Assembly: GCF_013760845.1 (NCBI RefSeq)
Contig: NZ_JACDUU010000006.1
Location: 186,001 to 250,000 of the forward strand
DNA from: [Anoxybacillus] calidus
GTDB taxonomy: Bacteria > Bacillota > Bacilli > Bacillales > Anoxybacillaceae
Length of the DNA stretch: 64,000 nucleotides
Reading direction: 5' to 3'
The notes beneath the pieces were generated by a model that saw only the letters and a program-made list of their open reading frames with translations, was not told the DNA's origin and searched no databases. Position 1 is the stretch's first letter. Each line of letters begins with the position of its first letter. Position numbers and translations under genes: made by a program. Below, in pieces: positions 36,233-44,777 of the stretch.

Positions 36233-36505
36233 TCATAGAAAAACAAGGAGCCTACTTCCTTCATCATCAGCAGCTCGTGATTGATCACTGTAAGGAATTT
36301 TTCTCTGCTGCAACACAAAAAAATTTCGAAAAGGATAAACCATCATGAAACGATATCTATAAATTTTTTCATTCTTCACATCATCTAAACGGATCTGATG
36401 AATAAACCATTTATTTCCTTTCTGGTAAACAAAATAATGCTTAATCGTTGTGAAAAACGTACTAAAAAGAAATACATATATCAGTAACTCAAACGGTGCT
36501 TCCAT
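36233..36505 (-). CDS. Hypothetical 90-residue protein upstream of the YidC paralogue
   Basis: Start at 36505 follows GAGGTG. It has an N-terminal membrane helix (LLIYVFLFSTFFTTI), then a mixed hydrophilic region. It ends 27 bases before the YidC-like start, which is the position of mifM, the stalling sensor, in B. subtilis. MifM (95 aa, one N-terminal membrane span, C-terminal stalling sequence) has the same size and layout, although I see no conserved stalling motif. Confidence 0.5.
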   Translation of the reverse strand: MEAPFELLIYVFLFSTFFTTIKHYFVYQKGNKWFIHQIRLDDVKNEKIYRYRFMMVYPFRNFFVLQQRKIPYSDQSRAADDEGSRLLVFL

Positions 36506-36660
36506 ATGGCCACCTCTTTTGCAAAAACAAACCGGTTTCGTCTACAAAACGTATATACGATAAATCCATCTCAAAAGTTTCATTCTTCTATTATTTTGCC
36601 CTTATCCTTCTACTATGTAAAGCTAAAAAATAAATCCAAAAAGTCTCAAGGAATTTCAAT

Positions 36661-37182
36661 TTACAATAATCGTTCCAAAAAAGTAATGACCGATTGGAAT
36701 AATTCAGAAAATAATTGGTGATTCACTCCTATATATATAAACAGGGCAAACGAAAGATAAAAAATGACAGCTTCTAAAAAGCCGGAAGTCCGATAGGTAA
36801 TAAAAAATTTATAACGCTTTGTCTGAAACGGCCAAAACAGCGGAACACCTTGGACAGAAAAAAAGTCTTCAATAATATGAAGTAAATAACCGATAATGAA
36901 ACCATAGAAAAATAAAGAATGGGACTCCGAGAGCAGCACAGCAGCAATGATTGCCCAAATAATAATGGAATGAGTCATTCCACGATGTCCAAATGCTTGT
37001 TTCACTTTATTGGACATTCCTAGTGATCGCCTGCCTACATAAGAATTCGGTTCATCGATATCTGGAAGCAAGCTGCCGATGATAATTCCCACAGCATAGC
37101 TCATAGTAAACGATAGAGAAGTTTGTGAGGCAATGCCAGCACCAATAGCCAATGATGTTACAATATGGGTATGATAACGCAA
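36661..37182 (-). CDS. YdjM-like membrane metal-dependent hydrolase (DUF457)
   Basis: A 173-residue membrane protein with four to five spans. Conserved polar motifs: HTHIVTSLAIG, GSLLPDIDEPNSYVGRRS, GHRGMTHS and HIIEDFFSVQGVPLFWPF, which together form the probable metal site of the DUF457 group. The TTG at 37182 is preferred (AGGTGG 5 bases upstream) over a GTG at 37191. Similar in class to the gene at 14704 but shorter. Activity unknown. Confidence 0.85.
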   Translation of the reverse strand: MRYHTHIVTSLAIGAGIASQTSLSFTMSYAVGIIIGSLLPDIDEPNSYVGRRSLGMSNKVKQAFGHRGMTHSIIIWAIIAAVLLSESHSLFFYGFIIGYLLHIIEDFFSVQGVPLFWPFQTKRYKFFITYRTSGFLEAVIFYLSFALFIYIGVNHQLFSELFQSVITFLERLL

Positions 37183-37315
37183 GAAAACCACCTGACTCTT
37201 TCTAGACTAAACAAAATATATAGCCATTATAGCACAAAACAAGAAAATTTGTTCGTATAAAAAAAGCGAGTTGTTTGATTCTTTTCTCGAACAAACGAAC
37301 TCGCAAAAAATGGTT

Positions 37316-37501
37316 CTATATTTTCATAAGCCGATACACAACGACTACTCCTGCCAAAAACGGTAAAAGAGAAACCAATAAAATAGTGCTTTGAACCATT
37401 AACCAATCGGTAATTGTTCCACCAAGTATGGCCCTGAACGCATACCCGACAGCCCCACCAAAAACAGTAAAGAAGCGCGCCAATCCGGTGAAGCAATATC
37501 G
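37316..37501 (-). pseudogene. MFS transporter C-terminal remnant
   Basis: A 61-codon frame without a start reads like the last two to three helices of a major-facilitator transporter (FTVFGGAVGYAFRAILGG, then STILLVSLLPFLAGVVVVYR, LMKI stop). Its terminator hairpin (GCGAGTT/AACTCGC, 37266-37305) survives. The first part of the gene is gone. Confidence 0.6.
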
Positions 37502-37602
37502 CTATCACCGCTTGTAAAGTTGGATAGATCTACTATCGTCAGTATATTAACAAATAACTTTTGGTATTGAAAAAACGAAATACCATTCTAAAAACGAAGG
37601 CT

Positions 37603-38421
37603 TTAGACATTGTATCCTTCTTTCAGCTTCTTTTTATAAAAGTTGGACAGCTCAATAATCATCGCTCCCATTCGCTCCAGCTGCGGCGCAATGACGCGCT
37701 GAACCCCTTCTTCATAGAGAGCTTCAGCGGTTACTTTTCCAACCGCTACAGCGACGACATGATCACAAAATGCACGCTGAAGCGATGCGACATCCTTATA
37801 TTCTTTTGCAAAATCAAATAAAAATCTCACTTGCATCGTTGCAGTAAAGCAAACTGCATCGACTTTACCACTTGTAATCTCGTTATAAAGCTGTTCAAGA
37901 ATTTTACGCTCCGGAGCAATATGTCGATACGGCAATAGTTCGGAATATTTTGCGCCTCTTTGACCAAAAAACTGTTTTAATGCTGGTGCGGTATCTCCAT
38001 ATAATTGAATGACAACGCTTTTTCCATTAAACTCAAACTCTTTAAGCGCATCGATTAACCCCTTCGTCGTTCCATCATCACTATAAACATGCGGTGTAAT
38101 CCCTATCTTTTTTAATACCGACAATGTTTTATAGCCGCGAATCGCTACCTTTGCCCCCTGAATTCGCCCGACAAGAGCCTCTTTTAATCCAAACTTCTCA
38201 GCCGCTGAAAAAATGGCTTCTGTACCTATCCCTGTTGTAAATACAATCCAATCTATTTCTGTTTCAATAAGTGCACGAAGGTCCTCTTCCAACTCTTCCT
38301 CTCTAGCAAATACGGTGCCTTGTGCAGGCCTTACCAGCGGTATTCCCCCTTGTTTTTTTATTAATGTACTCATTTCCTCCAATTTTCTCGATGCACATAA
38401 AACAACGCGCTTACCTTCCAA
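37603..38421 (-). CDS. Uroporphyrinogen-III synthase-like (HemD) protein
   Basis: A 272-residue protein with the two-domain HemD fold: VVLCASRK at the start of the first half, WIVFTTGIGTEAIFSAAEK, the hinge, then VDAVCFTATMQVRFLFD and VVAVAVGKVTAEALYEEGV in the second. It starts with TTG after GGGGGAG. It lies outside any hem operon, so it may be a second HemD-like protein for sirohaem or a non-catalytic relative; a complete hem cluster may be elsewhere on the chromosome. Confidence 0.85.
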   Translation of the reverse strand: MEGKRVVLCASRKLEEMSTLIKKQGGIPLVRPAQGTVFAREEELEEDLRALIETEIDWIVFTTGIGTEAIFSAAEKFGLKEALVGRIQGAKVAIRGYKTLSVLKKIGITPHVYSDDGTTKGLIDALKEFEFNGKSVVIQLYGDTAPALKQFFGQRGAKYSELLPYRHIAPERKILEQLYNEITSGKVDAVCFTATMQVRFLFDFAKEYKDVASLQRAFCDHVVAVAVGKVTAEALYEEGVQRVIAPQLERMGAMIIELSNFYKKKLKEGYNV

Positions 38422-38478
38422 CTGCCTCTCCCCCTTGAAATTCTATTAATTAAACTTACTATACAATAATTAATCAAT

Positions 38479-38511
38479 AAAAAAAACTCCCTCTAAAAAA
38501 AGAGAGAGTTA
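38479..38511 (-). terminator. Terminator after the 38509 gene
   Basis: AACTCCCTCT and AGAGAGAGTT pair around an A-rich loop, with an A run (T run on the minus strand) beyond. Confidence 0.7.
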
Positions 38512-38757
38512 TCCGATTACTTTTACGAGGCGATTGGATACATAAAACGAACCATAAATTCGAACTGGTTGGATATAAATAATATCATCTAATGCGATTG
38601 TTGTTAACTTCGCATTCCGATCATAAGCAAACAATTTTTTGGCATCCTCATATAATTTTACAATTAGAAAAGTTGTTTCCCCTCGCACTGTTTTAATCAT
38701 GACGGGTTGTTTTTGTTGAATCCAGCGCTTCAATTGTTTGTAGGAAACTTCATTCAC
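38509..38757 (-). CDS. 82-residue hypothetical protein
   Basis: A small, probably beta-barrel protein (PVMIKTVRGETTFLIVKLYE, then LTTIALDDIIYIQPVRIYG). The pattern resembles Sm/SH3-like folds, but no family is recognised. It starts with GTG about 11 bases after GGAGG. Monocistronic with its own terminator. Confidence 0.7.
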   Translation of the reverse strand: MNEVSYKQLKRWIQQKQPVMIKTVRGETTFLIVKLYEDAKKLFAYDRNAKLTTIALDDIIYIQPVRIYGSFYVSNRLVKVIG

Positions 38758-39200
38758 TTAGCATCTCTCCTCCATTCATTTGGCTCATTACTCACTTATA
38801 TTAAAAATTATAAAAAATTATTCCATGAATAATAAATAGAAAAAAATCAGCAAATTGTACTAAAGAGTATGAAATGATTACAAAAACTAACATGAAACGA
38901 CAACATCAAGCTCGAGAACCGTTTTCGCATTCGTTAAATCAAGAGTCTTCACTATGAATGATCGAGACGATCTCCTTTTCCAGAATTATACGCATATGAA
39001 CTTGTTCTCACGATCTATCATTGCTACAAATGTTGAATCGTGAAGATTTATGCTAAAAAAACTCGAAATATTCAGTCTTAACAATTTAAGTAAATTTCGT
39101 TTACAATGTAAAACGTAAATCATTTTTGTTGAAAAAACGAATAAGTTGTAACAAATTGTAAATTATAACAAATTTTATACATATTAAAGGAAGGACAGCG
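38758..39200. other. Intergenic upstream of the kinase gene
   Basis: No intact gene. The minus strand near 38895-38970 encodes a methyltransferase-like snippet (VKTLDLTNAKTVLEL) with stops around it, probably gene debris. The last 100 bases are very AT-rich and probably carry the kinase promoter. Confidence 0.45.
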
Positions 39201-40499
39201 ATGATTGAGATTCTTAAAGATTTCCTATTAAACTTATTTTTTATTTTGCTTCCAATCTTTATCATTCCTTTATGGATGGAAGAAAGGAATATTTCAGAAA
39301 AAATAAAACATCATATTTTAACTACTTCTGCAGCGATTGCGATCATCTTTTGTATTACCTTTCCTGTCAGTTTCGATGAAGAATATATGTTCGATTTACG
39401 ACAAATTCCTTTTTGGTTAGGTGGACTATATGGAGGACCGTTTGCGAGTATATTCTTATGTATTGTTACAATCGGTTATCGTTCTCTTTTTGGTGGAAAG
39501 GGATTTATTATCACTATCATTTCCGCGATTTTTCAAACAGTGATTAGTGTACTATTATCCAAAAAGTTTATCACCTTATCCTCTAAGCAAAAAATTTTAC
39601 TTAGCTTTGTGTTATCTGCCTTCTCAGGAATGTTAATGATTATCATGGTTCGACTTTTATACGGCTTTTCCGATTTCTTCTGGACGATGTGGCTCGTTTA
39701 TTTGCCGATTCAGCCGCTCAGCATGCTGCTAACTTGTTATTTGAGAGAGGCTTTGCAAGCTAATATTGAAGTTCGTAAACGAATTATTCGCGCAGAAAAG
39801 ATGGAAGTAGTCAGTCATCTAGCTGCCTCGATTTCTCATGAAGTGCGCAATCCATTAACCGCATCACGCGGATTTATGCAATTACTAGAGCAGCACCATC
39901 TCCCCTTAGAAAAACGAAAAGAATATATTAGAATCGCCATTGAAGAACTAGATAGAGCAGAAGCGATTATTACAGACTATCTGACGTTTGCCAAACCGGC
40001 TCCCGAATGTGTAGAAAAACTCAATGTAAAGACGGAAATTGAACGAGTGATTGATATTTTACGACCATTAGCTAACATGAGCAGTGTGGAAATTCAAACT
40101 TCCCTCATCCCTTTCAATGTGAAGGGGGAGCGTGAAAAATTCCAACAGTGTTTGCTTAATATCATGAAAAACGCAATTGAAGCAATGCCAAATGGAGGAT
40201 TATTGGACATTTATGTATCGCTCAATAAAAATAACATACTGATTCGAATTTCTGATACTGGCGTAGGAATGACAAGAGAACAACTTGAGCGCCTCGGTGA
40301 GCCTTATTTCACAACAAAAGGCACAAAAGGAACTGGTCTCGGCATGATGGTCGTCTATCGAATTATCGAATCGATGAACGGAACCATTCAGATTACAAGC
40401 GAAGTAAACAAAGGAACACAAGTATCTATCTATCTTCCGCTCATTCAATCTTTGCCGTACACCTCTTCAACTGGAAAAGAAAAGATATTAGCTTACTAA
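39201..40499 (+). CDS. kinB: Membrane sensor histidine kinase, KinB-like
   Basis: A 432-residue kinase with about six N-terminal membrane helices of the 5TMR-LYT type (residues 5-190, including GGLYGGPFASIFLCIV), then HisKA with the phosphorylated His in AASISHEVRNPLTA, and HATPase_c with N box NIMKNAIEAMPNG, G1 DTGVGM and G2 GTKGTGLGMMVVY. Length and layout match KinB, a sporulation kinase feeding Spo0F. No response regulator is adjacent, in keeping with an orphan sporulation kinase, and no kapB follows. The assignment to KinB rather than another 5TMR kinase is inference. Confidence 0.82.
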   Translation: MIEILKDFLLNLFFILLPIFIIPLWMEERNISEKIKHHILTTSAAIAIIFCITFPVSFDEEYMFDLRQIPFWLGGLYGGPFASIFLCIVTIGYRSLFGGKGFIITIISAIFQTVISVLLSKKFITLSSKQKILLSFVLSAFSGMLMIIMVRLLYGFSDFFWTMWLVYLPIQPLSMLLTCYLREALQANIEVRKRIIRAEKMEVVSHLAASISHEVRNPLTASRGFMQLLEQHHLPLEKRKEYIRIAIEELDRAEAIITDYLTFAKPAPECVEKLNVKTEIERVIDILRPLANMSSVEIQTSLIPFNVKGEREKFQQCLLNIMKNAIEAMPNGGLLDIYVSLNKNNILIRISDTGVGMTREQLERLGEPYFTTKGTKGTGLGMMVVYRIIESMNGTIQITSEVNKGTQVSIYLPLIQSLPYTSSTGKEKILAY

Positions 40500-40575
40500 T
40501 AAAAAAGCTGACTAAAGGTATAAACTTCCCAACCTTGTCATATAGGAAGTTCAATAACCTCGTCAGCTTTTTTCA
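40500..40575. terminator. Nested palindromic bidirectional terminator
   Basis: AAAAAAGCTGAC and GTCAGCTTTTTT form the outer stem; AGGTATAAACTTCC and GGAAGTTCAATAACCT form an inner one around about 15 bases. It separates the convergent kinase and permease genes and shares the nested architecture of 225-316, 13322-13422 and 16868-16994. Confidence 0.8.
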
Positions 40576-40576
40576 T

Positions 40577-41875
40577 CTATATAATATGAAATACAAAATT
40601 CATAAGGAATAAAAGCGAAACGGTCACTAGCGGTACGGATACTTCCTTTGTCTTCCCGACTGCTATTTTTAATAGCGGGTAAAGAATGAACCCGAATGCA
40701 ATTCCATCAGCGATACTGTAAGTAAAAGGAATCATAACAATAATCACAAACGCCGGAAACCATTCGGAAAAATCATTAAGTTCAATATTCTTTATATGCT
40801 GCAGCATCAAAGCTCCGATAATCATTAAAATGGGAGCAATGGCACTGCTAGGAATCAGTTTGATCACCGGAATAAAAAACGCAGACGCTAGGAATAGAAC
40901 ACCAGCCGTCACGGCAGTAAACCCCGTTCTTCCGCCCGCAGCAATGCCAGTTGCACTTTCAACCGTGGAAACGGTCGGGCTCGTGCCAAAGAAAGCACAT
41001 GACAGTGCAGACAAAGCATTCGCCTGTAAAGAACGACGATATTTTTCAGGCTGCTTTAACATTGCGGTATGCCCATGAACAAGTCCGATATTCTCAAATA
41101 CAAGCACCATTGTTAATGAAAATACAGCAATCCAAAATGCTAGTGACGTCATGCTGGCAAAAGACATCGCGCCAAAAACATTTTTATAGGGCTCAAACGA
41201 AAACGCAGTATTTTTCAGTTCATGCATATCGAGAAGTCCAAACAAATACGCAATGAATGTCCCGAATAAAATGCTGAGCAAGAAATTGGCTTTCACATTC
41301 CGCATAAATAGAAAAAGCGTGATGACAAGTGTTAGAAGCGTCGCTTGCACATGAGGATCGCCTAAATTCCCCAAGGCAATCATCGAATTTTCTCCTCTTG
41401 TTACAAGCCCACCTTTTTCTAAACCGATTAACGTTAAAAACAGTCCAAGACCGACTGTTATCGCTTCTTTTAATGCATGAGGTATCGCGCGGGAAAGTAA
41501 ATCTGATAAACGTGTAAATGCAATGATACTAAATAAAATCCCAGATGTGAAAACGACCGCAAGTGCTTCCTGCCACGATAGACCAAGCGACTGTACAATC
41601 GTATACACAAAAAGCGCGTTAATTCCCATGCCTGGAACAAGTAAAATCGGTGCATTTCCCAAGATTCCCATGAGCACACAGCCAAAAAATGAAGCAAGTA
41701 TAGTCGCGATAATCCCTGCTTCTACTGGAATGCCAGCCTCCGATAAAATCAACGAATTGACAGCAATAATGTACACAATGGTGAAAAAAGAAACCGTGCC
41801 AGCAAGCATTTCCTTTTTTATTGTTGTCCCATTGCGTTCAAAGTCAAATCGCCGAGTAAAAAAATTTCGCAACAT
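40577..41875 (-). CDS. NCS2/AzgA-type purine permease
   Basis: A 432-residue transporter with about 12-14 membrane segments. It belongs to the AzgA branch (hypoxanthine, guanine, adenine), as shown by FERNGTTIKKEMLAGTVSFF at the N-terminus, PGMGINALFVYTIV, and the half-helix motif GTSPTVSTVESATGIAAGGRTG. PbuG and PbuO of B. subtilis are the likely equivalents. A sigma-A promoter and a structured leader precede it, but the leader does not match a purine riboswitch. Confidence 0.9.
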   Translation of the reverse strand: MLRNFFTRRFDFERNGTTIKKEMLAGTVSFFTIVYIIAVNSLILSEAGIPVEAGIIATILASFFGCVLMGILGNAPILLVPGMGINALFVYTIVQSLGLSWQEALAVVFTSGILFSIIAFTRLSDLLSRAIPHALKEAITVGLGLFLTLIGLEKGGLVTRGENSMIALGNLGDPHVQATLLTLVITLFLFMRNVKANFLLSILFGTFIAYLFGLLDMHELKNTAFSFEPYKNVFGAMSFASMTSLAFWIAVFSLTMVLVFENIGLVHGHTAMLKQPEKYRRSLQANALSALSCAFFGTSPTVSTVESATGIAAGGRTGFTAVTAGVLFLASAFFIPVIKLIPSSAIAPILMIIGALMLQHIKNIELNDFSEWFPAFVIIVMIPFTYSIADGIAFGFILYPLLKIAVGKTKEVSVPLVTVSLLFLMNFVFHII

Positions 41876-41902
41876 CCTTTCTATAAACCTTCCTTTTTTT
41901 AA

Positions 41903-41985
41903 TCCCTCGACCCACCCCGATTATCAGCGATAGACTGATAACCCACAATGTGAATATTATAGCAAGAGAAACAAAAACATGACAA
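41903..41985 (-). promoter_or_regulatory. Promoter and structured leader of the purine permease
   Basis: On the minus strand TTGTCA (41985-41980), an 18-base spacer and TATAAT (41961-41956) make a near-consensus sigma-A promoter. The leader that follows contains TTATCAG/CTGATAA around 7 bases, then a G-rich stretch CGGGGTGGGTCGAGGG before AAGGAAGG. The conserved core of the purine aptamer is not found, so the control, if any, is of another type. Confidence 0.6.
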
Positions 41986-42038
41986 TGGTTTTCCCTGTAA
42001 ATGTCGATTATGTAGAGACCACTCTGACAAAAATAATA

Positions 42039-42066
42039 CCCCTCGCTCGTTTGCGAGAGGTATCAC
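42039..42066 (-). terminator. Terminator after the FabG-like gene
   Basis: ATACCTCTCGC and GCGAGGGGTAT pair around six bases on the minus strand, followed by TATTTTTG. It lies about 140 bases beyond the stop of the SDR gene. Confidence 0.65.
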
Positions 42067-42206
42067 GATTTTTAGACAATTGTTTTCGTTTCAAACGTTT
42101 GAGATGCCGTTTTCGGCGTGTTAGCGTTTAAGCATATCGAAGCTTATTTTGAGCCTTAAGACTAAATTTCAAAACAAAGAAACCCCTTTGAGCTATTTCC
42201 TGTTTA

Positions 42207-42947
42207 TCACATCATAATTCCGCCATCTACATGTAATACAGTACCATTTACATAGTTGGATTCATCAGAGGCTAAATATAAATACGCATAGGCAATATCG
42301 GAAGGTTTTCCAAGTCTTTGCAGAGGAATCATGGTTACAATCTGATTTAGAACTTTTTCTGGTACTTTCGCTGTCATACTCGTTTCTGTAAACCCTGGCG
42401 CTACTGCATTAACGTTAATTCCTTTACGCCCTAACTCCTTTGCCCAAGTTTTAGTCATTCCAATCACTGCTGCTTTAGCTGCGGCATAATTCGTTTGACC
42501 CACGTTCCCATAAACACCGGAAACAGAAGAAGTGTTAATAATTTTCCCCTTTCCTTTGGTAATCATATATGGGACAACCGCCTGTGCGCAATTGAACACT
42601 CCCTTTAAGTTTACGTCTAGTACTTGTTGAAATTGTTCTTCAGACATTTTCGTTAACAGCGCATCTCTTGTAATACCAGCATTATTCACTAATATATCAA
42701 TGGTTTCAAAGTGGTTCACAACATCTTCTACCATTTTGTCCACGCTTGAGCGGTCGGCAACGTTCACTTGAAAAAATTCTACATCAAGACCTTGCTGTTT
42801 TAACTCTTGTACTCGTTTTTCGCCTGTCGCTGCATCAAAATCGGCTAATGCCACCTTAGCTCCTTCACGAGCGAAAAGAATGGCAGCTTCCAAACCAATT
42901 CCGTTTGCCCCACCTGTAATAATGGCCACTTTATCTCGTAAACGCAT
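42207..42947 (-). CDS. fabG: Short-chain dehydrogenase, FabG/acetoacetyl-CoA reductase-like
   Basis: A 246-residue SDR. NADPH site ITGGANGIGLEAA, NNAG motif, catalytic Ser in NTSSVSGVYGNVGQ and YxxxK in TNYAAAKAA, and PGFTETSMTAKVP are all present, as in FabG and PhaB. Start at 42947 follows GAGGGG. It stands alone, not in the fab operon, so it may be a PhaB-like acetoacetyl-CoA reductase or a housekeeping-independent FabG paralogue. Confidence 0.88.
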   Translation of the reverse strand: MRLRDKVAIITGGANGIGLEAAILFAREGAKVALADFDAATGEKRVQELKQQGLDVEFFQVNVADRSSVDKMVEDVVNHFETIDILVNNAGITRDALLTKMSEEQFQQVLDVNLKGVFNCAQAVVPYMITKGKGKIINTSSVSGVYGNVGQTNYAAAKAAVIGMTKTWAKELGRKGINVNAVAPGFTETSMTAKVPEKVLNQIVTMIPLQRLGKPSDIAYAYLYLASDESNYVNGTVLHVDGGIMM

Positions 42948-43037
42948 ACAATTCACCCCTCATTCGCCTATATCTTCATTTACTATTTAATGCACCAAAT
43001 CATCATATTGTGAATGACCGCTCAGTCTTTTAACAAA

Positions 43038-43080
43038 AAAATCATCCACTATGCAGTGTAACCACATAGTGGATGATTTA
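43038..43080 (-). terminator. Terminator of the DUF350 operon
   Basis: AAATCATCCACTATG and CATAGTGGATGATTT pair around about 11 bases, with A and T runs outside, 10 bases after the DUF350 stop. Confidence 0.8.
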
Positions 43081-43086
43081 GAATCG

Positions 43087-43494
43087 TTAATAAGACATAC
43101 TTCCAGCCACAATCAAACCGACAATAATGGAAATCGCAAATAAACTAAAACCAACGGCAAGATTGCCTTCCTCAACCTTTTTCGCCAAATTCGTCTTTGG
43201 TGTAAAAATATACTCAAGCGCTAAGTAAACAAGAATTTGCGTAATAATCCCGATGGCTCCCCACAACACCGCATCCAGCAGACTGACGCTGTTACTCCAA
43301 GCACCATAAATAACAATGGCTAATCCAATTCCTTTCCCCCATAGCTTTAACGCTACCGCCATATTTCCTTCGCGAATTAACTCCCGCTCGGAAAACTTCG
43401 TTGTCAGGCTGAATAAGCCAATCCCAACTCCCATTAACACGAAACCTAATATCGTATAAATAAAAAAGTTAACTATATATGACATCACTTTCAT
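43087..43494 (-). CDS. DUF350 membrane protein
   Basis: A 135-residue protein with four membrane segments in two tandem halves, each with a polar motif (REGNMAVALKLWGKG and EEGNLAVGFSLFAIS); this internal repeat is the DUF350 signature. It overlaps the end of the upstream synthetase-like gene by 4 bases. E. coli and many bacteria keep DUF350 next to glutathionylspermidine-synthase-like genes, a partnership of unknown chemistry, probably acting at the membrane. Confidence 0.88.
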   Translation of the reverse strand: MKVMSYIVNFFIYTILGFVLMGVGIGLFSLTTKFSERELIREGNMAVALKLWGKGIGLAIVIYGAWSNSVSLLDAVLWGAIGIITQILVYLALEYIFTPKTNLAKKVEEGNLAVGFSLFAISIIVGLIVAGSMSY

Positions 43495-44777
43495 CCTTTC
43501 CCTTCTACCATCACCGGCAAATAGTAAGATAAGTTATTTGTAATGATTCCGCCTGCGCGCAAGCCGATTCCCATTGCTTCTCCATTAATTAAAAAACAAG
43601 TATATAAAAGCCTTACATTTTCATATCCTTTTACCGTCTTTACCATCGCTTCCGGCAAAGAAACATATTGCTGATAAACAGGAGTTTCATCGACATACGT
43701 TTGTTGAAGGTCTGCAAAAATCGGATTCCCTTCTTCATTCTTAATGACAACCGTATCCCCTTCACGCCCAAATGCAGGTTTTTGTACATATGTCTGTTTT
43801 TTCGTCAGAAAATATTCCTCATCTAAATAAGTCGGCAAAAAGTGTTGTGAAATCCAATCATGTTCTTCTTCTGTAAAAAACCGATTTCTCTCCTCATACA
43901 ATCCCCATATTAACGCTTGAACAGCTTTCGATTGCAGTAAAAACGCAGATGGCGGATTGATAAGAGCCACTTCTCTTTCGTTCCATAGCTGCAACAATAA
44001 TTTTCCTACTTCCTCACCATCCGGAGAGCGGTCATCAAGCAAATGTTCAAGCGGATATGTTTGCCGATACAATACATCAATTCTCCTTCCCTCTGAATCA
44101 TACAGCCCGCGTTTTAGGATGCTACCGTCATTAAGACGAATATCCTCTGCAATTACGCGGAGCTCGTTAAGAGGAACATATGCCGCTTCCATCCCGCTTA
44201 AACGTTGCAGGTAATGGACCGTTTCTTTATCTTCTATATGATCATCATGTGAGGTAAAAACGACATATGGTTTTCCATCGCCGCGTATAGCACAGAATGA
44301 CTGTTCAATCGCGCTTTTTAAAGCGAGCGCTAATCCGTCCGCTGCACCGGTATTAGGAGATTGTGTACGAAACTCACTGGCAATGTGCTCATTGATATCA
44401 AATGTTTCACGAATAAATGTTGGAGTATCCGCATTCAGTTCAATTAACTTAAATTCTTGATCTACAAAAGCTAAATCCGCTCTCGCAATGACTGTTTCTT
44501 CCGGAAGCACCGATATGCGCAAATATGGAATGACTTCAGCCCGAAAGCCCAATAGCTGTAATGTTTCTCCCGGCAGTCTTCGAAGCAGTCGCGCCGTTTT
44601 TCGATAAATGTGCCCAATTCGGTTTGTCGCGTTAATCATTGCTTTCACTTCATTTTTTGTTAAAGCATAGTAATCAAACAACGCATATTCAATGTTGTAT
44701 AAATCCGGCCAAAATCCTGTAATGCGCTTATAAAATTGCTCGCGCCGCTTTTTGTGATCCTCTAATGAATACATCAT
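43491..44777 (-). CDS. Glutathionylspermidine synthase-like ATP-grasp protein
   Basis: A 428-residue protein of the GSP_synth/YgiC family: ATP-grasp ligase fold without the amidase domain. Motifs include RADLAFVDQEFKLIELNADT, PTFIRETFDINEH, KPAFGREGDTVVIKN and YENVRLLYTCFLINGEAMGIGLR. The family probably ligates a peptide or amine, but neither glutathione nor glutathionylspermidine is made by Bacilli, so the substrate must differ. Its ATG overlaps the stop of the lipoprotein gene (TAATG), so the genes are coupled. Confidence 0.88.
   Translation of the reverse strand: MMYSLEDHKKRREQFYKRITGFWPDLYNIEYALFDYYALTKNEVKAMINATNRIGHIYRKTARLLRRLPGETLQLLGFRAEVIPYLRISVLPEETVIARADLAFVDQEFKLIELNADTPTFIRETFDINEHIASEFRTQSPNTGAADGLALALKSAIEQSFCAIRGDGKPYVVFTSHDDHIEDKETVHYLQRLSGMEAAYVPLNELRVIAEDIRLNDGSILKRGLYDSEGRRIDVLYRQTYPLEHLLDDRSPDGEEVGKLLLQLWNEREVALINPPSAFLLQSKAVQALIWGLYEERNRFFTEEEHDWISQHFLPTYLDEEYFLTKKQTYVQKPAFGREGDTVVIKNEEGNPIFADLQQTYVDETPVYQQYVSLPEAMVKTVKGYENVRLLYTCFLINGEAMGIGLRAGGIITNNLSYYLPVMVEGKG

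Noticed and set aside
37227-37508. 93-codon minus-strand frame
   Set aside because: The genuine protein character (MFS helices) is in another frame; this one is a shadow of a remnant.
38895-38970. Methyltransferase gene on the minus strand
   Set aside because: Only about 15 recognisable residues between stop codons; listed as debris, not as a gene.
41876-42000. Purine riboswitch before the NCS2 permease
   Set aside because: The conserved aptamer loops and P1 sequence are not found; only a simple hairpin and a G-rich stretch are present.
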